A DNA stretch of 64,000 bases from Apus apus (GCF_020740795.1 NC_067293.1:20402378-20466377), one strand, 5' to 3'. Positions 31,501 through 45,017 are shown, numbered from the stretch's first letter. Program-made: numbers and translations. The notes: generated from the sequence alone by a model not told the origin.

Positions 31501-34415
31501 GCACACAGGGATCTCTTACCCCTCCAGCTGCGCACAGACCGCGGAAGCAGGGCTCTGCTTGCGGGGGAGAGCTGACTTTCCCACCCTTGCAGGTGGTTTT
31601 GCTCCACAAGGTCTCCCATGGGGCTTCTCTCCCTTTTGGACACAGATGCAGGCAGCAATGCCCCTGCTCCGTGGAAGAGTCAGTGTCCAGCCCTGCTCCT
31701 GCCGCTGCCAGCCCCTCAGCACAGCCACCCACGCCACGTCAGTCCCAGGACCTGGAACAGCTCAACACCCGCAGTGCCCGGGCAGAAAAGTGAAGACCAG
31801 GGTTGTGTTTAGAGTTATAACCAGAGCAAGTTCCACTGTTTTTCATCTCCCGGACCACCTGTGATACAAGGTGCTTTAGGGCACACCCCTCATCCTCTCA
31901 GTGCTATTTTCACCTTACCCATCTGGGCACAAGACCAGCCAATGCAGCTCTGGAAACACAGGGCAAGGAACTGCTTGTGCTCAAGCCAGCAGTACAGCTG
32001 GTCATGCAGGAGCCAAACTGATTGAAGCAAAAGCAGGAACTCCAGAGACACATTCCTAGTCTCTCTAGGGCAGTATGATGTAGAGCACATTTTGTAAGGC
32101 CAGGACTCATTAAAAATACGTCCCTCTGTGCCTGCATCATCCCAGGCATGTTTGTCATCAGCTAGCCACACCAGGATGACAGAGACTTTGGGATCCTTCT
32201 TGTATGACTCTTGCCTTTTGCCCTTCCTTCCCAGTGTTTGCCTCTCAGGTTTTCCTTTCCCAGCCTCCCCACTGCTGCTGGCTCTGCAGCCAAACCACAT
32301 GGCAGTCCTCTGGTGCTCGCTGCTGGGGCCTGCATTCATCCAGCAGCTTTCAGTTACGTTATCAGCATGCTTGGGCTGCAGCCACATATTTTATTATGTT
32401 CCTGTAGCTCTGCCCAAGCCCCTGATCTGGAAAACACTTAGGCCTCCAAGTAACTGCACACTGAGCTCCCTGGGAGTGATCACCAGCTTCTCCTGAGTCT
32501 GGACGTGGACACTAGTGAGGTCAACCTTCCTGGTAAAAGCAAAACCTGACCCTTTTGCTCAAGGGTAGTTAGATAATGAGGAATACAGTTACTGTCCAGT
32601 TCCTCTTTCATCTGCCTGTGCTTTAAAATATACAATGAAAGAGGAATGGAAAGGCCTGGGTGGTTTGGTTTTATTTTTACTTGGGTTTTAACTAGGGGAA
32701 AGAAGTAGAATTGTTCATGTAGTTTGTGTAGGTTTTTTCCAGGCTTTCTTTTTTACTCTCTCTTTCTCCTACTTGTACGCAAAGGCTCTGAAATGGGTGA
32801 ACTACATGGTCTGTGGAAAGAAAAAAGGGCAGATGTTTTATTTCTATTCTTTGTGAGGATGCAGTGCAAAAAAAGTGCTGAAAACCAAAACATTTGGTCA
32901 CTCTTATTGGAACGTCAGGGCTGAATTTATAAAATCATGAATGACTGAGAACATCCGAAGCAAGTACTACTACCTTTTGTAATTTCTAAAAGCTCAGACC
33001 TAAATTCAGATCCAAAATCCTCAGCCCATAACCATGTCCAGCAGAGATCCTTCCAATTATAGTTAACTATGCATCACCCTTAATTTTCTGCTACTTGAAC
33101 AGAAGATTTGAACTAAGCACTCCCTTTCTGAAGAATAGCAACAATAGAAGAATAGAAGAACAGTCAACACATTCCACCACAAACTAAATTGCCCCGAAGG
33201 AACTGTAACACAATGCTCAGAGCAAGACTGGCTTCATTTTCATGGCAAACATCCCCATACTGCTCTAAAGTGGACTGTTGAAATGCAGCACATTTGTTAT
33301 TCAGGAGGTCAGAGCAGTTTATGGTCTTTTTTGGCCGCTGCATCTCAAAAATGAATTATGAGAAGCAGCAGACCCAGATGCTCAAACATGGAGTACTAAA
33401 TCTGGAGAGAGGCTGGTAGGTAAAACAGTCATCTGGCAAAATATGTGGATCCCTGGCCTCCACACTTCAGACTCCTGACAATCAGGTCCTTTGGATCTCA
33501 GGAGTTTGGGAGACTCTTTACAAGTCTGGTGATTTTCTTCTGCGCACTTTTGGGGCATCTGGCCACACTGAGTAGCAAGCTTTGCAAATCTGAGTTACAT
33601 GGGAAAATGCACTTTAGATATTTCATGCTCCCCTTGGGTGGTTGCACAGATTAGTTTTGATTTTACATGTCCAGGGCAATAAAAAAATTAATAAAAAACA
33701 AAACAAAAGCCAGTCATGAAATAGAATCAGTGACAAAAGCAGCAAGTGTCTCCTCCAGCCAGGACCCTGCTTTGCACTGCATCTCATGGCTGCACAGTCC
33801 TATAGGCCAATATTGATGCCCAAGGTGGATGTTTCACAGTGAAGGAGATTTCCTCTGCAGTTTGCAGATGTCACCACACTACCCCACTCTGTGCAAGAGC
33901 CTTGAAATTGCTACTCAACATTTCCTAACCGAGCTAGTTTGGTCAGTACGTTTGTAGCAGGCAGCTCTGCAGCTTGTTCTGGGAAGAAGAAGCAAGAAGG
34001 GAGAGAAGCTGGGGAGACTGCAGACTGCCAACAAATACTGTCACAGAGGTTTCTGCAAACTGTTCCCCAAACCACAAAACTTTCTTGGAAAACAACTTGA
34101 AAAAAATGGGTCACGCAGTCCATTTGATTAGCAGGCAGCAAGTCCTCCAACCTTGTAGTTTCAAGTTCTTAGACTTTTTTCCTGCCATGGAGTAAGGGAA
34201 GAAGGTTGAACGGGTTTGCATGGGACACAGACAAGCTGAGGCTCATCCTGCATGGATGCCCCTTCGCACTCATTCATCCACACCAGCTTAGCCAAGGCCA
34301 GGTGAACACAGAGTTTGGTCTCTCAGTCAGCAGACCTTCAGAGGATGCCAGCAGACTTTTCCTTGGGACAGCTCATTGTACAAATATCTCCAAAGCCAAC
34401 ATACTCCTCTTCACA

Positions 34416-34535
34416 GTATCATTCTGGTTGGAAAAGACCTTCAAGATCATCGAGGCCAACCACTACCCTAACTCTGCCATGTCCACCACTAAACCTCTTG
34501 ATGAAGCCATCAAAGCTATACATCCCTAAGTCAGG
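34416..34535 (-). mobile_element. CR1 3'-end fragment
   Basis: CATTCTGGTTGGAAAAGACC, followed by TTCAAGATCATCGAGGCC and CCACCACTAAACC, is a reverse-oriented CR1 terminus. It is old and short. Confidence 0.8.
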
Positions 34536-34539
34536 CCCA

Positions 34540-37500
34540 GTTCCAGTTATTGGTGATTGTCCCTTCAGTTTGCTCAGCTAACCCAGTTCTGCCATTCAGC
34601 AGCATCCAGATGTGAGGCTATTGGTTTTGAAGCCAGTGTATGAAGAGATGCAAATACAAACGAGTCATACATCAAAAATACCAAACACTACCCTCACGTT
34701 CTCTTCCTAGGTGAAGAATATAATTTAGTCCTGCATCAGCTAACAGTTTTAAGTATCTTTTTCAGGTTGTTTTCCTCCATCTTTGGGTCTTGGATAGTTT
34801 CCAGCTTAAATCTTGAAGAACCAGTTGCTAATAGTCTTTCTCCTGAGCTGTCTCTGTGCATAGCAGCTGCAGCAGGGTGTCAGTGCCCTGGGCTATGAAG
34901 AAGCCCTCAGCAAACCCTCCAGCAGTCAGCCCTAAACACCACCCTGGGGTACTTGTCCAGGTGTTGAACTCTGACACTTCTCAGCATTGCAGGTCCTGTT
35001 TGGGTGAAGCTGAGGGGTCCAGTGTGAGCCTATCATGAATGTACACAGCAGAAAAATAGAACAAAGATGGTCTTTCACAGGGGTGATCATAGCAGAGAGA
35101 GGGGAGGACAGGAGGAAATGGGAGACCAGGAGCACTGGAAGCACTCATAGTGCTGGATTCTCCAGGGAGCGCTGTCAGGTTTCTTCCCTCTAGAAGATGG
35201 CTGATGCAGCTGCAGCTTAGCTCCAGGCACTAAAAACCCCTTCAATGGTGCAAGAAAAAAATACAAATATTCCTTGCAGGATGGGCTGTGCACGATGGAG
35301 GAGCTCAATGGGGAGACCATCCTGCAACCCTGGCCTTTATCCCCTGCAGCTGGGCACTGGGGAGGAACCTCTTCAGCCAGCAAGTTAGGTCAGAGGAATT
35401 GCATCCTTGCCACCAGACTGCCTCTGGATGTTAGACTTCATTGCTAGTCTGCTGCTTGCTAGTTCTTCTAGGCAAAGACACTCTTGGCTGAATCCTGCCT
35501 TGCTGGCTAACCTGGGCTTTGAGTCTTGCAAACACCTTGTTTCCATTTCCATTCTTTAGTTCATTGAGAAAAGAAAAAACTAATCAACACAGCGTGTGGA
35601 CCTTCCAGTTGTTCTGTGACATCTCCCTCCCTTCCTGCCCCCTTTTCAGGCAGGCACACAGCGGTGAGAGTCAGAGGCTGGACTCCAGCAAGCAGAGGAT
35701 GTTTCTGTTTGTGGTTGATTATGCATTTGTCACTCTTATTTTAGACTGCTGGTTAAGAAAAAAAAGAGAGTGAGAGAAAAAGACAGACACAAACCAGAAG
35801 GTTTCAAGCTGTTTTTCAGATGGACAGTGACAGATAAGAAAAACCCACCAACTGTCACAGCCATCGAATGACCCAAAAACACAGCACACACTATTAATAA
35901 TAATAGCATACAATGAATAACAATTAATATTGTGTTGTTAATATTGTTAATATTGTAATTCTAAAGAAGCAGAAAAATAGCACCAGTCAGAAGTAAAGTG
36001 GGTTCGGTAGCTTGGATTCATTCTTATTCCATCTTAATTAGTACATCTAGATTTTTAAATGAGTAGAGGAAAATTATACTTCCTTTTGCTTTCCCTGCCA
36101 TCCCTGTTCAGCCAAGACCCATTCTCTGTTCACAGGTGCTGAGTAAGAATCACAACCCTGCCTAGAGGTTTTGCCTCAAAATAAGCTCATATTGCAGCCA
36201 TCTGTCTCCTTCATTCCAGCACATCTTTGAAAAATAAAAGCATATTTTCCATATTTACTCCCTCAAAGGACTATCTTTTCCCTTGCAATAATATTGTTAT
36301 GTGACTAGGCAAAGAGCAAAGTCTTACTCTGGGTGTGAAAGACTGAGAGACTTTGTCTTAAAGAAATTAGGAGATATGGAGCTGCACTTTATTCACTGCT
36401 GCTGTCAATACAGTTACTCCACACACATTGTCCCTGAGAACAGAATCCAGCCCCGAAATACTAGAAAGAGCCATCAATTCACATTTTTTTAATAATCAAA
36501 AAAATTAATGAGTTTAAGGTGTTAAAAAGACAGGATTGTGCTCATTCTTTTTCACAGATAATGAAGGCAGAGAGTGATTGTGCTTCTGATGCTGATCATT
36601 GCCTTTTACAGAACATGCTAAATTCCTTTTCTCTGCATATTACTTTCAGAAACATTTATTAGCCACATTTCTCTGCTGCCAGTTTCTGGAGATCTTATCA
36701 AATGAGCATCCTGGATACAAAGCCCTGCTGATGACTACGTGGCACAGCAAGCAAAGGCCTGTGTTAAACTCACATGCTCTTGCTCTGCACCTACAGTCTC
36801 TGAGCTCTACCAGGCCCACTCCTGCATGGGGACACTTTAGGAAAAGCAGCTTTGCAGAGTGGTCTTCTGAGGTGGTCATTTCAGACTGCTCAAGGGGCCA
36901 TTGCTGGCAATGGGGAAGTCAGGGAACAAAAATGCATCGGGCCTTTTCTGTTCAGAGACACCACTTCTGAAAGGCTCCCAAGTCACAGATAACTGGAGGC
37001 CTGGCCTGCACTGAAGAGATACCAGTTACCCACTTCTTCCATTCTTCCTTCAGCATCTGCTGCTGGTGAGCTCCAAGCAGCAGGGTGTTGGGTGGCCAGC
37101 CCGTCCTCTGACCCTGGGCAAATGTTCTGCGCTTCAGTTAAGCCTCAGGAACAACTGCAGGAACACCCTGACACCATCAGTATCAGGAATCCCTACAATA
37201 CCAAGAGGGTGTTTATCAGTCCTGCACTCCCACTGCAGCCCAGCCAAGATGTTGGCATTTGCAGTTCCCGGACCCTTCGCTTGGGGCTTCCTGGAGGAAG
37301 AAGATGTGCAGCTCATCGCTCCCCCTGCGAGTGCAGGGGGGGCATTTCAACACCCCTGCCTTCACCTGCAAAGTCATCGTCAGAGGGAAGTACATGACCA
37401 CTGGGCTCCAGCTCGCAGCTAGTGAGCTGTGTTGCTCAACAGTGACAGTTGGATTTACATCAGCCATCATCCTCTGTGGCAATTAAGTGCTTCCTCAAGG

Positions 37501-38935
37501 CCAGAGCTGCAAAAACCATTGTAACAGAAATATAAGGGGGGTTTGCTGTACAACATGTGTCTGCCTCAGTCCCTGCACTATCACACTGCAGGTATCACCC
37601 CTGTAACCATTGCATCAAACCTCTCCTATTTGGACACAGATGATCTTTGCAGCCATTGTCCCCAAAACCTCACCTCTCCTGCTCCATCAGACCCCTTCAC
37701 AGCAGGACAAAAAAAGCACAAACAAACTGGTGTGAGTTGGTACCATTGCCAGCTCTGTAAAAGTGGGAGCCCTGTGTTCCATAAGCATTGCCTTGACTGC
37801 CTGCAATGCTTTTCACCCTTCCCAGGAGAGACATACTTTGAGAGATGGCAGTCCTGGTCACCTGGGCAGCCCTATCTCTGCTTCTGAGAGTCTTAAGAGA
37901 CTATTCATTATATTAGATGCCTCCATGCTACAGCTGAACTGGGACAGACCCACCAAACAAACCAGAGTATCTCCAGCACCCAGTACCTATTTTCAGCACA
38001 TCTTCTCTCTTGTGATGGAGCTCTTGAGACATTGCAGGAAATTTTTCCACTCTGGTGAAATTCCATCAGCACACTTCTTCCTGCTGCAATGCTTCAGAGG
38101 ATATTGCCTACAGCAGGAACACAGGCTGAAATGCCAGCATGTGGTAATTGGGGACTTCTTGCCCTTCGCCAGAGCAGCTGAGTTGCTTGACATTCTTTAC
38201 TCAGTCAGGTATGAATCAGAGACTCCTTCAGGTGGCTGCAGCCATAAGAAAGGAATGAGGTTTTATTGACCCTGATGTCTTAGTCTTATCCCAGGATGTG
38301 AACACCAGTGATCTTTGGAAACTCTTAGTCTGAAGAGTTCAAATATATAAACAAAGTAACATCTCATTTCAAAGCACCTTATGGAACATTGCACAAACCC
38401 AACCAGGCACATAAAAAGTGTATTTTTAGCAGCACCCCAGCCTTATCCAGGCAGTGAACTTATACTTGGCACCAAGAGAGACAAGAAACTGCCCATCAGA
38501 GCACATTGCCTGGGCAAGGTATTAGTGCCAAAGCACTGAATATCCCCCTGAGGAGGTTGAAGTATCAGCAGACAACCAGACAGGCCCCTGTAGGCTGCCT
38601 ACAGAGCAACTCTTGATAAGGTCAAACCTGGTATCACAGCTTCCTATCAAAGGCTGAGTGAACATGAACATTGAGTCTTAAAACTGGAGCAGATTTGGTA
38701 ACTTTGTGAGGCAGGGTCACTTTTCTAAGCAGGTAAATCTCTAGCCTGATGGGTAGGCTCTGCAGATGTGGTTCTTCAGCAAGGAAAAAGCTGCTCTTGG
38801 AGTGCTGTATAGGGCATGAATATTTTTAAAGCTGTTTTGCTGTGTATCGCTTACATACCTTGTATTAAGCTTTTACCTACAGATTTGTAACCTTTTAGTT
38901 GATACAAAGCCAAATTTAGCGTGAGTGATGCAAGA
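34540..38935. other. No gene recognised
   Basis: Only short chance reading frames are present. A small A/T-rich simple stretch (TTAATATTGT units) lies at 35925-35955. Confidence 0.45.
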
Positions 38936-38939
38936 AAGG

Positions 38940-39178
38940 GGAACACCACATAAACATCAGAATTCCATGGAAACATCAGAAAAAAACTTCTTTACTATGA
39001 GGGTGACAGAGCCCTGGAACAGGCTGCCCAGAGAGGTTGTGGAGTCTCCTTCTCTGGAGACATTCAAACCCTCCTGGACGTGTTCCTGTGTGATGTGTTC
39101 TAGGTGATCCTGCTCTATCAGGGAGGCTGGGCTCAATGCTCTTTCGAGGTCCCTTCCAGCCCCTAAGAGTCTGTGAAA
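38940..39178 (+). mobile_element. CR1 3'-end fragment
   Basis: Contains the CR1 hallmark GAACAGGCTGCCCAGAGAGG and the GGTCCCTTCCAGCCC terminus. It encodes remnants such as [15 protein letters not shown]. Confidence 0.85.
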
Positions 39179-39556
39179 AGTGGCAGGGAGCTCACCTTGC
39201 ACCAAAACCCACTGCTCTGCACCCTGAGCGCCCTGTGCTTCCCAGGACTGTTTGCATCACTCTGCTTCCCTCCCCACATGCAAACCAGCCTGCCCTGGCA
39301 CACCCACACAACCTGCTCGCCTCTGACCTTCGTGCTGTTGGAGCTCTGAGGGAAAAGTACAGACACTTTAGCCAAGACCAGAGGACATGGAAAGGTGGCC
39401 AGCTCTGACCAGAGCCTGTGCCCACTGTGCCCAGCTGCTGCCAGGCTGTCATGCCCCAAGTGTCAGTGCTCGATGTGTGTGGCTGAGACAAACAATGTCA
39501 TCTGCAGAAGGAGGATGTCACTCTGGGCACAGGCAGACAGAGGGTGCCAGGGAACC

Positions 39557-39948
39557 ACAGAATCCTTCTGCTTAGAAAAGATCTTTAAGATCATTGACTG
39601 CAACCATAGCCTAACTCAACCATTAACCCAGCTCTACCGAGACCAGTACTAAACCATGTCCCTCAGCACCATGTCTACAGGGCTTTTAAACACCTCCAGG
39701 GATGGTGATTCAACCACCTCTCTGAGAAGCCTGTTACAGTGTTTAATTACCCTTTCAGTGAAGAAGTTTCTTCTAACAACCGATCTAGACCTCCTCTGGT
39801 GCAACTTGAGCCCGTTTCCTCTTGTCCTGCTGTTCGTTACTAGGGAGAAGAGACCAACCCTCCCTCGCTCCAACCTCCTCTCAGGTGGCTGTAGAGGCCG
39901 AGGTGTCCCCTCAGCCTCCTTTCCTCTGGTTACTAAGCTTGTTACTAG
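39557..39948 (-). mobile_element. CR1 3'-end fragment, interrupted by an LTR
   Basis: Reverse-oriented CR1 beginning at its 3' terminus (CACAGAATCCTTCTGC) and running toward its 5' side. It is cut off abruptly at 39948, where retroviral LTR sequence begins. Confidence 0.85.
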
Positions 39949-40200
39949 TGTGAGAAACGTCTGTCGCGCCAAGGAACAGGCCCAAACGGGTCCTTCAGCG
40001 AAGCACAGTTTATTTACACTCTGGCAAGAGCAGGTGACTTAAACAAGCAGGCACACCCATAGTCGGGTGAATAACGGTTTATATGCCTATTCCTGACACA
40101 AAGTTCCCTCCCCTGTTTCCCCCCTGGCTGGGCACTCCAGGGTTTACAGCATCTCCAACACTTCTAATTATCCTGTAAGTTCCCCCCCCCCGTTTCCACA
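39949..40200 (-). mobile_element. Endogenous retrovirus LTR
   Basis: A 252-bp LTR in reverse orientation with TG...CA ends. Its plus-strand ends TGTGAGAAACG and CGTTTCCACA form an imperfect inverted repeat. Read on the minus strand it has a TATA box (TATAAA at 40083-40078) and, 65-70 bases downstream, an AATAAA signal (40014-40009). It interrupts an older CR1. No target-site duplication is evident, so it may not be a simple solo LTR. Confidence 0.7.
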
Positions 40201-40560
40201 TTCCATTCCAGCAAGTTACTTTTTACCTTTTAAGGTATAATTCTGACCTTTCTTGCCCCCTTGGCTGCCTTCCCAGTCACCAAAATGATCTGTACCCCCC
40301 GGTGCCATCCTGCCCCGAGGAGCAAGATAGAGGTGGCTTTGTTGGGTCTGATCTTGGCCACAAATCCTGCTCCACGTTGGGATCCCCCAGACGGAGCCCA
40401 ATTCAGTCCCTCAGCTGCTTGGACCGTAAACCACTCCAGGTGTCCTTGGAACCTGCAGATACCTCACTTCTCTTCAACAAACTATTCTATTCCCTAACAC
40501 TAGGGTATATATATAAAAAAAACACCCCCAACACCCTGCTTCTAACACTAGGATGCAGAA
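40201..40560 (-). mobile_element. Possible degraded internal ERV remnant
   Basis: Sequence adjoining the LTR on its internal side. It lacks recognisable host features and contains a GATCCCAACGTGG-type stretch on the minus strand (near 40375-40390) that loosely resembles a primer-binding-site region. No gag, pol or env domain is identifiable. Confidence 0.25.
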
Positions 40561-40689
40561 ACAACACTGCATTTCATTTCCAACACGAGGGGAGCCAGGA
40601 CAGCGGCGGCTGCTCGGCCCGGAGCCCCGCAGCTCCCTCCGCCGCCGGCAGGTGCCGCTGCTGCTCCGCGCTGCCGCCGCCCGCGGGGC

Positions 40690-40838
40690 CCGGCGCTCGG
40701 GGTCCCGGGGCTCGGGGGTCCCGGGGCTCGGGGCCCCGGGGCTCGGGGGTCCCGGGGCTCGGGGGTCCCGGCGCTCGGGGGTCCCGGGGCTCGGGGGTCC
40801 CGGGGCTCGGGGTCCCGGCGCTCGGGGGTCCCGGGGCC
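40690..40838. repeat. GC-rich minisatellite, about 16-bp unit
   Basis: About nine to ten imperfect copies of GGGGCTCGGGGGTCCC with unit lengths of 15-17 bp. It lies in a CpG-dense patch (40600-40900). The G-runs could form G-quadruplexes. Reading frames through it (GSRGSGVPGLG-type) simply reflect the repeat. Confidence 0.9.
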
Positions 40839-41221
40839 GTTTCCCGCTCTCCAGGAGGCCCTGCCCCAGACACCGGCCTCTCCGTCAGGGGCCGTACCGT
40901 GGCAGCTGCCTGAGAACATTCCTTGCAATCCTGGGCTCGGAGCCTCTCCAGGGAAAGAGCTGCTGGTCAGGAAAGTACAAGGAGGACTTTTCAGTCGATG
41001 GGGCTGGGTTTTATTTTTAAAGCCCACGTAAAAATACTGCGAACACAGGCCTGTGTCTGCTGGCGGGCCCAGGAGGCGGAGCGTGGAGCAGCAGCAGAGA
41101 GATTTTCTCAGGCAGCTCAAAAGCTGAATAACTGCAAGTGAAGTAAAAGCAGCACTTCTGAATTCTTTGCTTTGGGAATCGCCTTCCCACCAGCTAAAAC
41201 ATGACCTTTGGTTTTATTTCA

Positions 41222-41572
41222 GCCTGAAGAAGACAAGGCTCTGGGGGTACCTGAAGGGGGTCTCCAGGAAAGCTGGGGAGGGGCTTGTTACCAGGGCTTG
41301 GAGTGAGAGGACAAGGGGTAATGGTTTTAAACTGAAGAGAGATTTAGGGTAGGGATCAGGAGGAAATTCTTCAGTGTGAGGGTGGTGAGAGCCTGGCCCA
41401 GGTTGCCCAGGGAAGCTGTGGCTGCCCCATCCCTGGCAGTGTTGAAGGGCAGGTTGGATGGGGCTTGGAGCAGCCTGGGCTGGTGGGAGGTGTCCCTGCC
41501 CATGCAGGGGGTTGGATCTAGGTGATCTTTGAAGTCCCTTCCAGATCTAACCTTTCTAGGATTCTGTGATTA
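41222..41572 (+). mobile_element. CR1 3'-end fragment
   Basis: A 5'-truncated CR1 with GGAAAGCTGGGGAGGGGCTT, GGTTGCCCAGGGAAGCTGTG and the terminus GGATTCTGTGATT. Confidence 0.9.
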
Positions 41573-41574
41573 TG

Positions 41575-43625
41575 TCAGCGACAGCAATCTGCCTGGACAG
41601 CATTAAGAAAAGAAAACAAAGAAGGGCCTGCTAATTACAGTAATCTTGAAGAACCTGGTTCTTGTGGACCTCCAAACCAAGCAGTGATCAAAACCATCAC
41701 AGCTGCTGCCTGCCTCATCTCTCATCCCATCACTGCTCCCTGCAGCACAAGGTGCCCTCAGACACCGGCACTGCTGCTGGGGTGTCTGAGCAGGGGTGCT
41801 GGTGGCTCTGAGGCTTGGGCACAGGACACCTCCTTCAGCATCTGTTCCCTCGCCAAGCCTCTGCCCAGAGCCAGGCAGGGGGAGGCTTTACAGGCCCACA
41901 GGCAGCAGCTGCCTTCCTCAGCAGGACAACAGGGACTCCAAGAAAGCAAACTCACAGAAGTGGAGAGTCTGTTCTTTTTGTGCGAATGCTCCCCGGCTCA
42001 CGTTGGCACAAGTAATAAATTGTTGTCTTTAGGGTCTGGAGACAAAAAGCCAGGAGGGGAGTACAGAAGGAAATAAACGTTTTTGCTGCTTCTAGAAAAC
42101 AGGTAAATGCAGGTACTGCACCCAGGGGAAGTAACCAGAGGTGGTCTTTCCTTACCAGCTTCTTGCCTAATCCCCTCCATGGTGCTGTCTTTGCTGTCTC
42201 TTAGGTCACAGAACCAGTGGGAAAGCCTTGTGGAGGTGCATCAGGGAGTGTGTAAGGGAGAATATGGATACCAGGAGATCAGCGCTTTCTCTGACTCATT
42301 CTGCAGCCCTGTTTTCAGCCATGTCTGTTCTTAATGGCAATTACAAGTTAAAATCTTTCTCTGAAGCCTACAGCTGCCTGTCATACCCCAAATATTTAGA
42401 ATACCTGCCCTGAACAGGACTGCAGCACCCTCCCTCTCCTGCACATGCCTCCTCCCAAACTCCATCTGTTACCATGTCCAACTAGAGGCAGGCAGTTTTA
42501 ATTTAGTACTATCACTGGACAGACACACAGTGTGGATTCATTATCATATTAGATTTGAATGCAATACCTTCCTCTTGCTCTTAGCAGTTCATCCATCTTG
42601 TGTTTCAGTTTCTGCAAGGGTATATTTATCACAATCACTCTGCTGAACTGTAATGCAATGCAATCATATTTATATTTGCATGAGTGGTCAGGACCTGTAA
42701 CAGACTGGGGGGGGGGGCAATCTCTGGCCCAGAGGACTTGCAGGCTATCGAGCACAAAGCTGAGAAGGCAGCAATCAGCATGGCTGAAGTACTGGGTGCA
42801 GGATCACATGAATAATCCTCAAGTTCAACCCCTGAACTGTGATGACAGCCGCAGGCCTCCATGGCCACAAAGTGCATCTTAAATATAGTGATGATTTTAA
42901 ATTACTCAGCTCCTAATTTACACACTTAAAACTTTTTACTCCCACTGCTGCCACAGCCTGATGCCAGGCACCTAATGTAACTTAGCAGGCTAAGAGCCTA
43001 GCTCCCTTGCTAGACACATCATTGATGTAGAAATTTGGATCCCTTTTTGCCTTGAATTGTCTCCAGAAGATGCAGCATAGCTGCTGCCTATCCTCAGCTG
43101 GCCTTTGGAAAATCCTTCCCTTCTGCTTGGGCCACAGAGTCAAGTCTTCCAGCTTTGGCTCCATTGGAGATGACTGCAAAATGTAGTGTAACTACTCTCC
43201 TTCTGATTCCTCTTTAAGATTCCAGATTTCCTACATATTTGGGTGGCTCCTCCTCGGGCCTCTTCAGGAGCTCATGCAAAACTCCTCTAGAATTATACTC
43301 TGTGTGGCATCCAAAGGTGATCCATGGTCCCTCCCCATCACTGCCTCAATAGAAGACATAGGCAGGAATCCCTCTATCACTTTTATACCCCAAAACACAG
43401 AGGTGCACACAACTTTCCCAGCTTACATTAGGAGTTGTAAGCAAGTGACAGCAAACAGCCTGTGCAAGGACAGGGAACAGGACCTACACAGCAGCTGCCC
43501 GGCACACAGCAGCAGGGCAACTCTGCCCATGCACAGAAATCACCTCTGCTTTCTTTCCCACCCCACACAGCTCTGCATCCTTCAGCCTGACCCTACCAAA
43601 GGTCCTTCTCACTATCTGGCAGCTA
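41575..43625. other. No gene recognised
   Basis: Only chance reading frames. An 11-base G run lies at 42707-42717. Confidence 0.45.
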
Positions 43626-43629
43626 CAGT

Positions 43630-43935
43630 CACAGAACCATAGAATCACGGAATGGTTTGGGTTGGAAGGGACCTTAAGGATCATCCAGTTCCAACCACCC
43701 TGCCATGGGCAGGGACACCCCCCACCAGACCAGGTTGCTCCAAGCCCCATCCAACCTGCCCTTCAGCACTTCCAGGGATGGGGCAGCCACAGCTTCCCTG
43801 GGCAACCTGGGCCAAGCTCTCACCACCCTCACAGGAAAGAGCTCTTTACTAGTGTCCAACCTGAATCTCCCTTTTTTAAGCTTCAAACCATTACTTCTTG
43901 TCCTCTCGCTGCAGACCCGTGTAAAAAGCCCTACC
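43630..43935 (-). mobile_element. CR1 3'-end fragment
   Basis: Reverse-oriented CR1 beginning with CATAGAATCACGGAATGG and containing the complement of the TTGCCCAGGGAAGCTGTGG hallmark. It belongs to the same subfamily as 41222-41572 and 45018-45174. Confidence 0.9.
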
Positions 43936-45017
43936 CTCAAGCTTTGCGAGTGTTTCCAGGTGGGATGAGCAATCTAACAACTTTTATGCTACTAATGCTT
44001 CAGGACAGGGAAAACTTGAGGAGCAAAAGGGTGAGTGAGAGACCTCGCCACGCGGCCAGCACCCAGTGTGCGGATGCAGTGCCAGTCGTGCTGGCAGTGA
44101 GTGCTCAGCACTGGAATGTCCCACAGGAAAGGGGCTGGTGGCAGTGCTGGGCACAGAGGATGTGAAGCGAGGTGAGGAACGAGCTGACCCACAAGCTGCT
44201 CAAATCCTGAGGGAGGGGAGCCAGGCGGGAGAGAGCAGAGCCAGCTCTATAAATAAGTGCAAACGGGGGCTCAGCAGGGCTGCAGAAAGTGAAGGCAGCT
44301 GCAAATCACGGTGATGCAGGATCAAAAAGAGGAGACATTATGGCTCCGCAAGGACACCTGAGCTGAATCATCTGCACTTCACGTGGGACCTCCCCTTCCT
44401 GGGCTCCCACTGTTGCACTGTCACTGATGCAATTTGTCAGTGAAAATGTGTTTTGCAAAGTCATTTTCTCAGGGACTGAAACATTTTGTTTCTCTATTTA
44501 GGGCCACATTTTTTTCACTTCAATCTACCTGTTGGAGATCAATAAAATATATGTATACTGAGTGGGGCTTGGTCCCCTCAAATTTCCTTTCATCTAGTTG
44601 ATAAAGTGGAAGAATTGTCCAGTTTCTTTCCATATGTAGCATTTTTCACATGCAAAACATGGGAAGAATAAAATAAATGCATATTTCAGATACTTTCTTC
44701 TTTCAGCTGCTGGTTCTTAAGCTTTTGCATCATGTTCCCATAGAAAAAAAAATAAAAAAATTCTTATTTCACATGACCTGAGAGTTTGGGGCTTTTTGTC
44801 TTTTAAACCTTTTCTTGCTTTAGTCAGACACACACTTCCACACACACACAATGTGACCAAGGCTTGAAAGCAAGTTGGTCTTCTCCTACATTTTTAGCTA
44901 CATAAAAAAACCTGGAAGCATGTGGCAAGCACAAGGGAGATGCTGGAGCCAAGACCAGACTCATTTTCTGTGAGGAGCACCCAGCTCTGCAAACAGCACT
45001 GAACTGAAGAGGCCATT

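Larger units (their letters stand above)
21300..34415. other. Gene-poor stretch, no supported exon chain
   Basis: Reading frames here are short, lack shared domain motifs and overlap on both strands, as expected by chance. Two local structures are listed separately: a compound hairpin at 25496-25552 and an exon-like segment at 24648-24724. The 29.5-31.8 kb part is GC-rich but not clearly a CpG island. Confidence 0.5.

Noticed and set aside
30974-31732. Longest minus-strand open frame (252 codons)
   Set aside because: GC-rich low-stop sequence with long frames on both strands; Cys/Gly/Pro-rich translation without any domain and no splice context.
37543-37887. Cys/His-rich frame resembling a zinc finger (CQLC...HCLDCLQC)
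   Set aside because: Spacing does not fit LIM, RING or C2H2 rules, flanking residues are not conserved-looking, and no adjoining exon was found.
40548-41120. 190-codon minus-strand frame rich in Pro, Arg and Gly
   Set aside because: Produced by the 16-bp minisatellite; not a gene.
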